Shown here piece after piece: positions 1-4,296 of a DNA stretch of 5,221 bases. The stretch is from ATZT02 sp038124905 (GTDB taxonomy: Bacteria > Actinomycetota > Actinomycetes > S36-B12 > UBA5976). Every line of letters begins with the position of its first letter. Position 1 is the first letter of the stretch. The stretch covers positions 1 through 5,221 of the forward strand of contig JAYPCW010000069.1 in NCBI GenBank assembly GCA_038124905.1, in the 5' to 3' direction. The notes beneath the pieces are model-generated. The model saw nothing but the letters and a program-made list of their open reading frames with translations. It did not search any database and was not told the DNA's origin. The translations under genes were made by a program, and so were the position numbers.

Positions 1-92
1 GCAAACCATTCACCACCACCAATTGCCCAAGCACCTAAGCCAAGCGTGGTGATTTGCATTCCGGTTTTACCGAGTGGTCGTGTAGGTAACAT
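1..92 (-). CDS. Aldo/keto reductase, N-terminal fragment (runs off the left edge)
   Basis: The minus strand from an ATG at 92 down to the window edge encodes 30 residues beginning MLPTRPLGKTGMQ and continuing LGLGAWAIGGGEW. This is the classic first beta-strand and glycine-rich start of NAD(P)H-dependent aldo/keto reductases (PLGKTG...LGLG.WAIGG). Such enzymes are cytosolic TIM barrels that reduce aldehydes or ketones, or oxidise sugars. The catalytic Asp-Tyr-Lys-His tetrad would lie beyond the window, so activity cannot be judged. The ATG follows the TAA of the RraA-like gene with no gap (TAAATG). A GGAG at 101-104 (minus strand), inside the last codons of that gene, gives an 8-nt spacing, so the two are almost certainly translated from one message. 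A sugar or sugar-acid redox role beside the RraA-like protein and a sugar importer is inference; the family call itself is fairly secure. Confidence 0.85.
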   Translation of the reverse strand, partial: MLPTRPLGKTGMQITTLGLGAWAIGGGEWF

Positions 93-758
93 TTACAAAA
101 CTCCGTAGGTTGCAAAAGCTTCTGTAGCACTCATTCCGTTTTCAATTGCGTTGCGAACGGTATTTTCAGTGCTAGCTTTTTCTAATGATTTTTCTATAAC
201 TTCTTTTTCAACTTCTTGAGGAATAATCAGCACACCATCCATATCACCAAAAACAATATCTCCAGGGCGCACATCAACTTGCCCGATTCTCACCGGAACT
301 CTAAATTCTTTCACCGAAGCTCTTGGCCCAGAATCTTGTGCGTAGTTACCATGACTAAATACTGGAAAATCCATTCCCAATATTTGAGGTGTATCTCTAT
401 GAAAGCCATCAACTACTGCGCCAACGCAACCGCGTAATTTTGCAGTAGCTGTCATAATTTCACCCCATGCCGCATGCGGAATTCGCGCACAACGCGCTAA
501 ATAAATTTCATTTACTTCTAATTGATCTAACGCTTCAGTTAATAATCCAAAAGGTTTCTTCTGTGGACCAGAAACATCATCAACAACAACTGGCATCGCA
601 CGCCCAACAACCTTCATCTCGGGCTTCAAGGGTTGAATTTCGTAGGGCAAAAACTGCCTCATGTAACCCATCTGATCCAAGATGTCCCCAATCACCGGGG
701 TATACAACTTCTCTTTGATTGTTGAAAAGATTTGGCTGTCTGAATTATTGGTGGACAC
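93..758 (-). CDS. RraA-like / HMG-CHA aldolase-fold family protein, probable sugar-acid catabolism enzyme
   Basis: The 221-residue product spans the whole RraA-like (dimethylmenaquinone methyltransferase-like, PF03737) fold. It starts with the N-terminal TPVIGDILDQMG (20-31), then GE at 99-100, VDGFHRD (116-122), PVFSHG (132-137) and the C-terminal PGDIVFGDMDGVLIIP (165-180). Family members include class II pyruvate aldolases (4-hydroxy-4-methyl-2-oxoglutarate aldolase), the RNase E inhibitor RraA, and many uncharacterised paralogues in sugar operons. Arg121-Asp122 of the catalytic RD pair are present. The D-X20-R-D-X2-E/D aldolase motif is altered, however: Glu100 replaces the first Asp and Gln125 the last acid. 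This points to the sugar-operon subfamily and not to a proven HMG aldolase. The start is GTG (756-758), preceded by GAGAGGGAG; no ATG lies in frame upstream. It is the first gene of a minus-strand pair with the aldo/keto reductase and is divergent from the sugar ABC operon. RNase E regulation is unlikely given the context. The substrate is unknown. Confidence 0.88.
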   Translation of the reverse strand: MSTNNSDSQIFSTIKEKLYTPVIGDILDQMGYMRQFLPYEIQPLKPEMKVVGRAMPVVVDDVSGPQKKPFGLLTEALDQLEVNEIYLARCARIPHAAWGEIMTATAKLRGCVGAVVDGFHRDTPQILGMDFPVFSHGNYAQDSGPRASVKEFRVPVRIGQVDVRPGDIVFGDMDGVLIIPQEVEKEVIEKSLEKASTENTVRNAIENGMSATEAFATYGVL

Positions 759-761
759 TAA

Positions 762-770
762 CTCCCTCTC
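762..770 (-). promoter_or_regulatory. Ribosome binding site for the RraA-like gene (GTG start)
   Basis: Reading the minus strand, GAGAGGGAG is followed by TTA and then GTG. This purine tract supports GTG at 756-758 as the start. The spacing is 3 nt from GGGAG or 6 nt from GAGAGG. No other in-frame start codon nearby has a comparable tract. Confidence 0.6.
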
Positions 771-802
771 TATTGGAAGAATTAACTTGCCAAAACACTA
801 CT

Positions 803-810
803 CTCGCGAG
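803..810. repeat. 8-bp palindrome CTCGCGAG in the divergent intergenic region
   Basis: CTCGCGAG is a perfect palindrome about 45 nt upstream of the RraA-like start. Its central CGCG is GC-rich in an otherwise AT-rich spacer. It could be a small operator for the minus-strand unit. It is short enough to occur by chance, and no flanking symmetry extends it. Confidence 0.25.
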
Positions 811-864
811 CTAAAGCACCTCACCCGATACGGCTTTTCTAACTGCCTCAGATGAGTCCCTGGT

Positions 865-879
865 GTCACATAAGTCACA
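865..879. promoter_or_regulatory. Tandem GTCACA repeat, possible regulator half-sites
   Basis: GTCACA occurs at 865-870 and again at 874-879, separated by TAA, giving a 9-bp period. GTGT at 863-866 and ACAC at 877-880 also form outer inverted ends (GTGT...ACAC). Same-face tandem half-sites or a weak dyad in a divergent intergenic region suggest a transcription factor site serving one or both operons. The protein that would bind is not identifiable from the sequence. It is not a CRP consensus, because the TGTGA elements on the minus strand are direct rather than inverted. Confidence 0.35.
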
Positions 880-909
880 CAGATTTTTAATTACGGTCCG
901 ATAACTTTT

Positions 910-931
910 GCCCAAAAAACTTGGGCCCAAG
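910..931. promoter_or_regulatory. 12-bp perfect palindrome with an overlapping third half-site (candidate operator)
   Basis: CTTGGGCCCAAG at 920-931 is a perfect 12-bp palindrome. A further GCCCAA at 910-915 can pair with TTGGGC at 921-926 across a 5-nt AAAAC loop, so three copies of the same half-site overlap. The cluster sits about 60-80 nt upstream of the binding-protein start and covers the candidate -35 element. That is where a repressor of sugar transport would act. The centre GGGCCC does not match the usual LacI-family centre, so the regulator family is unknown. Confidence 0.45.
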
Positions 932-949
932 ACCCTATACGACTAATCT
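921..949 (+). promoter_or_regulatory. Candidate promoter for the sugar ABC operon
   Basis: TTGGGC (921-926) and TAATCT (944-949) are separated by 17 nt. The -10 fits the relaxed TAnnnT pattern common in actinobacteria, and the -35 keeps TTG of TTGACA. It would place the transcript start near 955-958, leaving a leader of about 30 nt before the binding-protein gene. Matches are only partial, so this is a weak call. Confidence 0.35.
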
Positions 950-977
950 AGGTGGAAATCCGTACTAATTCTCACAG

Positions 978-983
978 AAGGAG
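978..983 (+). promoter_or_regulatory. Shine-Dalgarno AAGGAG that decides the binding-protein start
   Basis: AAGGAG ends 5 nt before the ATG at 989-991. A competing ATG at 985-987 lies only 1 nt from the Shine-Dalgarno and is in a different frame that does not give the lipoprotein signal. The start at 989 is therefore preferred. Confidence 0.85.
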
Positions 984-988
984 AATGA

Positions 989-2305
989 ATGTTTTCAACA
1001 CGGAAAATCGCAGGCGTTTCGCTAGCTCTAGCGATCGCGCTTGCAGGTTGTTCAAGCGGAGGCGACTCTGCTTCTGAATCAACCGATTCAGGTAGTTCAT
1101 CAGAAGGATCTTCATCTGCCGCCCCAAGTGGCGAAGTTGAAGTTTTCTCTTGGTGGGCAAGCGGTGGCGAAGCTGAAGGCCTAGCTGCACTTGTCGGTGC
1201 TTTCGAAGAGCAATGCCCAGACGTTGAATTCGTCAACGCAACCGTTGCCGGTGGCGCTGGTTTCAACGCAAAGGCTGTTCTTGTTAGCCGCCTAGAGTCA
1301 GGTCAACCACCAGATTCTTTCCAAGCTCACGCTGGTAAAGAACTACTTAGTTACATTGAAGCTGGACAGTTAGAACCAGTTAACTTCATTTATGAAGAAG
1401 CTGGATTGCTAGATGCTTTCCCAGCAGATTTGATCGAACAAGTGACTTACACTGACGGAAACATTTACTCCGTTCCAGTGAACATTCACCGTTCAAACTT
1501 GATCTGGTGGAATCCAAAGACTGCAGAGTCTCTAGGAATTACCCCACCAACCACTATGGACGAATTGTTCGCCGCACTTGACACTGTCAAGGCAGCGGGT
1601 GCAACTGGTCTTGCTCTTGCAACTGCCTGGGCTCAGGTTCACTTGCTAGAGAGCGTCTTGTTGTCAACTCTCGGTGTCGATGATTACAACAAACTAAGTG
1701 TCAAGGGTGAAGGTGAAGAAGTATGGGCGAGCGCCAAGACAACTGAAGCGCTAGAAGCCTATGCACGGTTACTTTCTTATGCCAATGAAGATGCCGACGC
1801 AATCGACTGGGCACCTGCTGCTCAGTTAGTACTTGATGGACAAGCTGGCTTCACCGTTATGGGTGACTGGTCAGATGCACAATTCCTATCTCAGGGTCTA
1901 ACCCCGAATGTGGACTACGCATGGGCTCCATTCCCAGGTACTGCTGGCGTTTACATGTGGCTATCTGACTCCTTTACTCTTGCAAAGAACGCACCTAACC
2001 GTGACGCTTCAATTTGCTGGCTAAAGGCTGCCGGATCAAAAGCTGGACAAGATGCCTTCAATCCAAAGAAGGGCTCAATCCCAGCACGTACTGACTCAGA
2101 CGAAGCTTTGTACGGTGAATACCTACAAACCGCTTTAGCTGACTGGAAGGTTGATTCACTAGCAGGTTCATTTGCACACGGTGCAGTTGCAACCAACGCT
2201 GCTCAATCAGCACTACAGGCAGCAGTGTCTGAATTCAAGGCCAACGGTGCAACCGATATCGCAGACTTCCAAACTAAATTGGCAGCTGCTGCATTAGCGG
2301 AATAA
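989..2305 (+). CDS. Sugar ABC transporter substrate-binding lipoprotein, glucose/mannose-binding type (CUT1)
   Basis: The 438-residue product is a secreted, lipid-anchored sugar receptor. It has a positively charged start (R5, K6), a hydrophobic core and the lipobox LAGC (18-21), so Cys21 is the lipidated residue. A Ser/Gly/Glu/Asp-rich tether (22-48) leads to the mature two-lobe domain. Blocks match the family 1 solute-binding proteins typified by the Thermus thermophilus glucose/mannose receptor: EVFSWWASGGE (51-61), AGGAGFNAKAV (87-97), PPDSFQAHAG (107-116), VPVNIHRSN (162-170), VMGDW (290-294), LSDSF (325-329), NPKKGSIPAR (358-367) and GSFAHGAVA (393-401). Gln112, His114, Asp327, Lys361 and His397, together with Trp55/56 and Trp294, fall where I recall sugar contacts in that family; this alignment is from memory. 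The gene heads an operon with two permeases. A stable RNA structure right after its TAA probably raises binding-protein output over permease output. Glucose or a similar hexose is the likely ligand, but a disaccharide cannot be excluded. Confidence 0.93.
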   Translation: MFSTRKIAGVSLALAIALAGCSSGGDSASESTDSGSSSEGSSSAAPSGEVEVFSWWASGGEAEGLAALVGAFEEQCPDVEFVNATVAGGAGFNAKAVLVSRLESGQPPDSFQAHAGKELLSYIEAGQLEPVNFIYEEAGLLDAFPADLIEQVTYTDGNIYSVPVNIHRSNLIWWNPKTAESLGITPPTTMDELFAALDTVKAAGATGLALATAWAQVHLLESVLLSTLGVDDYNKLSVKGEGEEVWASAKTTEALEAYARLLSYANEDADAIDWAPAAQLVLDGQAGFTVMGDWSDAQFLSQGLTPNVDYAWAPFPGTAGVYMWLSDSFTLAKNAPNRDASICWLKAAGSKAGQDAFNPKKGSIPARTDSDEALYGEYLQTALADWKVDSLAGSFAHGAVATNAAQSALQAAVSEFKANGATDIADFQTKLAAAALAE

Positions 2306-2310
2306 CACCA

Positions 2311-2386
2311 AAAACAAGTAATCAGCTTTAGGGCTGAGGACCTTCTGGCGGACACCCTAATTGTTTGTCAGAAGGTCCCTTGTTTT
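2311..2386 (+). terminator. Intercistronic stem-loop: leaky terminator or mRNA-stabilising three-way junction
   Basis: A perfect 10-bp stem is formed by GGACCTTCTG (2338-2347) and CAGAAGGTCC (2369-2378) with a 21-nt loop. It is followed at once by the U-rich tract CTTGTTTT, which resembles an intrinsic terminator. In addition, AAAACAAG (2311-2318) pairs exactly with CTTGTTTT (2379-2386), and TCAGC (2322-2326) pairs with GCTGA (2333-2337). All three helices can coexist as a three-way junction with only TAA (2319-2321) unpaired. The element starts 6 nt after the binding-protein stop and ends 49 nt before the first permease. The likely effect is partial termination or 3'-end protection of the upstream message, as in other sugar ABC operons where the receptor is made in excess. 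Confidence 0.8.
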
Positions 2387-2423
2387 AGATTTACCTCAAT
2401 AGCAAGGTTCCACTCTCATCGAC

Positions 2424-2430
2424 AAGGGGG
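2424..2430 (+). promoter_or_regulatory. Ribosome binding site AAGGGGG for the first permease (GTG start)
   Basis: AAGGGGG ends 5 nt before GTG at 2436-2438. This supports the GTG over later in-frame starts and gives the usual short cytoplasmic tail before the first membrane segment. Confidence 0.75.
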
Positions 2431-2435
2431 ACTTA

Positions 2436-2822
2436 GTGAGCGTTAAGCCCACCACCGCCAAACGAAGCAAATTCCCTCATTGGCTCCCAGGCTTTTTAGT
2501 TCTTCTCCCATCAATGATCTTGATGTTCTACTTTGTTTATGTATTACTCTTTCAAAACTTTCTTCTCTCTCTAACCAACCGCAAAGGCATCAACTCAACG
2601 GGCGAATTTATTGGTGGCGGTAACTACGCAGAATTAATTGTTGAAGATCGCTTCCAAAACTCAATGCAAAATCTTTTGCTCTTCACCGTCGCCTTTATCG
2701 GCGGCACCATGCTCATCGGTTTAATCATGGCAATTTTGCTCGAGCGCGGAATCCCAGGTGAAGGTCTCTTCCGATCAACATTCATCTTTCCAATGGCACT
2801 GTCATTTATTGCATCCGGATGA
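2436..2822 (+). CDS. N-terminal piece of the interrupted permease
   Basis: This is the 128-residue product expected if the TGA is obeyed. It contains a Lys/Arg-rich tail (residues 4-12), the first membrane segment with the motif LPGFLVLLPSM (17-27), an external loop with FIGGGNYAELI (58-68), a second membrane segment, and the start of the third, which ends FPMALSFIASG. It lacks the EAA loop and cannot couple to an ATPase alone. Confidence 0.6.
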   Translation: MSVKPTTAKRSKFPHWLPGFLVLLPSMILMFYFVYVLLFQNFLLSLTNRKGINSTGEFIGGGNYAELIVEDRFQNSMQNLLLFTVAFIGGTMLIGLIMAILLERGIPGEGLFRSTFIFPMALSFIASG

Positions 2823-2837
2823 GTTTGGGGGTTCTTA

Positions 2838-3350
2838 ATGAACCCAAGCCGCGGTGACAACGCTGGTGGCCTCAACTGGTTACTTAAAAACATTGGTTTA
2901 GGTGCTCTTCAAAATCCCTGGTGGCAAGCCAACACTTGGGGCATGGCAGCCCTCGCACTCCCTGCAATCTGGATGTTCTCGGGCTACATCATGGCCTTGT
3001 TCCTTGCAGGCTTCCGCGGAATCCCAGATGATGTTCGTGAAGCTGCCAAGATAGATGGAGCTAATGAATTCCAGATCTATACGAGAGTTCTCTTCCCCCT
3101 TCTTGGCCCAGCCGCTCTTTCAGCACTCGTAATCCTTGGCCATATTTCAGTTAAGGTTTTCGACCTTGTAGTTGCTGTTTCTTTCAAGCAGTTCCGCACC
3201 GAAACTCCGGCTGTTTATATGTGGGTAACAACCTTTGATTCCACTAGCTTTGGTAAAGGCGCCGCAATCGCTGCGATCCTTCTCATCGTCACTGCAATCA
3301 TTGTTATTCCGTATCTAGTTAGCGTTTATAAAGGAGAGAAGACCCGATGA
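2838..3350 (+). CDS. C-terminal piece of the interrupted permease, carrying the EAA loop
   Basis: An ATG 15 nt after the TGA opens a 170-residue frame containing the last three membrane segments and the EAA motif EAAKIDGANE (68-77 of this piece), with Gly74 as the invariant glycine. GGGGG at 2827-2831 lies 6 nt before the ATG and could serve as a reinitiation ribosome site. However, the same bases encode the conserved Trp-Gly of the full permease, so the match may be incidental. Its stop overlaps the next permease as ATGA. It is most simply the 3' part of a single broken gene. A functional split permease is possible but unproven. Confidence 0.55.
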   Translation: MNPSRGDNAGGLNWLLKNIGLGALQNPWWQANTWGMAALALPAIWMFSGYIMALFLAGFRGIPDDVREAAKIDGANEFQIYTRVLFPLLGPAALSALVILGHISVKVFDLVVAVSFKQFRTETPAVYMWVTTFDSTSFGKGAAIAAILLIVTAIIVIPYLVSVYKGEKTR

Positions 3351-4264
3351 CAATCACCGCTAATCCTCCTAAGAAACAAAAGACTCCGAAAGAAATATCT
3401 TTTAGAATTCTTCATTACGCATCACTACTACTTCTTCTTGCTTTTATCTTGATGCCTATTTATGTCATGTTCGCTGGCTCTTTCAAGCCAATGGAAGAAA
3501 TGATCCCTTCAAGGGCTTTCTATCTACCGAGCAATTTCTCTTTCGCTGAATGCGGCAACACCGGAGATAACTTCACTAACAACTTTCAAAACGGTGGCTG
3601 TAACTGGGTATTTGCCTGGAGCGCTCTTTCTGACACGATGTTTCGCACCTTCACCATCGTCATCCAATCAACCCTTATCTCAGCTTTCTTAGGCTCCATT
3701 AACGGCTTCATCCTCGCCAGATGGCGCTTTCCCTATTCAAACCTTGTCTTCACGCTATTTCTCTTCGGTATGTTCATCCCCTACCAAGCAATCATGCTTC
3801 CTTTGGTTCAAATCTTCGTAGGAACAGGCCTTAACAGAACTATCTATGCCCTAGTCATCTCTCACGTTATATATGGCATACCCATAGTCACCCTGATCTT
3901 TAGGAACTTCTATGCCCAAATCCCGAACGAACTCATAGAAGCCGCGAGAGTCGATGGTGCAGGAATGTTCTCTACCTACCTAAAAATCATTCTCCCGCTT
4001 TCTTGGCCTGCCTTCATCGTCGTACTCATCTGGCAATTCACCTCAGCTTGGAACGACTTTCTCTTTGCCGCCTTCCTTACCGGAGGTAACCCGCGCCTTT
4101 CAGTAGTCACCACAACCCTCAACTTCTTAAATGGCGGTGCAATAGTCAACTACGGCATCAACATGGCAGCCGCAGTAATAGCCTCCCTACCAACCCTCAT
4201 CGTCTACATCTTCTTAGGCAGATACTTCATCAGAGGAATGCTTGCAGGAAGCTTAAAGAGTTAA
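3347..4264 (+). CDS. Sugar ABC transporter permease (MalG type, CUT1)
   Basis: The 305-residue inner-membrane protein is the second transmembrane subunit of the sugar importer. It has a Lys-rich cytoplasmic tail (9-20) and six membrane segments near 21-45, 97-124, 132-157, 165-187, 217-241 and 270-293. The EAA loop EAARVDGAGMFSTYLKIILP (198-217) docks the ATPase. The motif FKPMEEM (46-52) after the first segment and the C-terminal FIRGMLAGSLKS are typical of MalG-like subunits. The external loop after segment 1 is long (about 46-96) and carries Cys69 and Cys85 in an Asn/Gly-rich stretch, possibly a disulfide. The ATG overlaps the TGA of the preceding permease (ATGA). AAGGAG at 3331-3336 is 10 nt upstream, so the permeases are translationally coupled. 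No ATPase gene follows, so a shared MsmK/UgpC-type ATPase must be encoded elsewhere. Confidence 0.93.
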   Translation: MTITANPPKKQKTPKEISFRILHYASLLLLLAFILMPIYVMFAGSFKPMEEMIPSRAFYLPSNFSFAECGNTGDNFTNNFQNGGCNWVFAWSALSDTMFRTFTIVIQSTLISAFLGSINGFILARWRFPYSNLVFTLFLFGMFIPYQAIMLPLVQIFVGTGLNRTIYALVISHVIYGIPIVTLIFRNFYAQIPNELIEAARVDGAGMFSTYLKIILPLSWPAFIVVLIWQFTSAWNDFLFAAFLTGGNPRLSVVTTTLNFLNGGAIVNYGINMAAAVIASLPTLIVYIFLGRYFIRGMLAGSLKS

Positions 4265-4266
4265 GT

Positions 4267-4296
4267 AACTAACATTAGTTTATGTCTCTAAAGAGA
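4267..4296. repeat. Two small palindromes flanking the start of the membrane-protein gene
   Basis: AACTAACATTAGTT (4267-4280) and TCTCTAAAGAGA (4285-4296) are inverted repeats with 2-nt centres, lying on either side of the ATG at 4282. As RNA they could form only weak 5-bp hairpins. They occupy the place where a ribosome site would be expected, and none is seen. They may be incidental in AT-rich DNA. Confidence 0.3.

Larger units (their letters stand above)
2436..3350 (+). pseudogene. Sugar ABC transporter permease (MalF/UgpA type), interrupted by one in-frame TGA
   Basis: Read through the TGA at 2820-2822, this frame gives a 304-residue CUT1 permease of normal length with six membrane segments (about 18-40, 78-102, 111-133, 167-193, 224-250, 276-297). 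The cytoplasmic EAA loop is EAAKIDGANEFQIYTRVLFP (202-221), which contacts the ATPase. The TGA is codon 129, in the third membrane segment just before the conserved Trp of the family motif (usually G-x-x-W followed by a stretch ending in NP). Both sides stay in one frame and show no other decay. TGA is a real stop in this genome: the same gene ends with TGA at 3348-3350 overlapping the next start. Possible explanations are a recent nonsense mutation, a sequencing or assembly error, readthrough, or reinitiation at ATG 2838. The neighbouring receptor and second permease are intact, which argues against long-standing loss of the transporter. Confidence 0.8.

Noticed and set aside
216..718. Plus-strand open frames of 73 and 83 codons over the RraA-like gene
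   Set aside because: They are shadow frames of a well-conserved minus-strand gene, with unnatural His/Ser-rich composition.
861..880. CRP/FNR-like site around the TGTGA elements
   Set aside because: The two TGTGA copies on the minus strand are direct repeats 9 bp apart, not an inverted pair with a 6-bp centre.
943..1266. Minus-strand open frames of 107 and 72 codons over the start of the receptor gene (a second such frame lies at 972-1190)
   Set aside because: They are antisense to the signal peptide and tether of the binding protein, have low-complexity composition and no recognisable domain or ribosome site.
2334..2378. CTGAGGA at 2334-2340 beside a hairpin in a three-way junction, resembling the CUGANGA core of a hammerhead ribozyme
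   Set aside because: The required GAAA after the second stem is absent (TCCCTT follows), there is no suitable cleavage triplet, and CTGAGGA is itself base-paired in the best structure.
2361..2390. Internal promoter for the permeases (TTGTTT then TTAGAT)
   Set aside because: The spacing is about 18-19 nt, matches are weak and the bases are explained by the terminator structure.
1951..2893. Minus-strand open frames at 1951-2196 and 2624-2893
   Set aside because: They lie antisense to the receptor and permease, have no Shine-Dalgarno and no family resemblance.
2436..3350. Alternative genetic code with TGA read as Trp or Gly
   Set aside because: The same gene ends at a TGA that overlaps the next ATG at the expected C-terminus, and all tryptophans I checked in the receptor use TGG.
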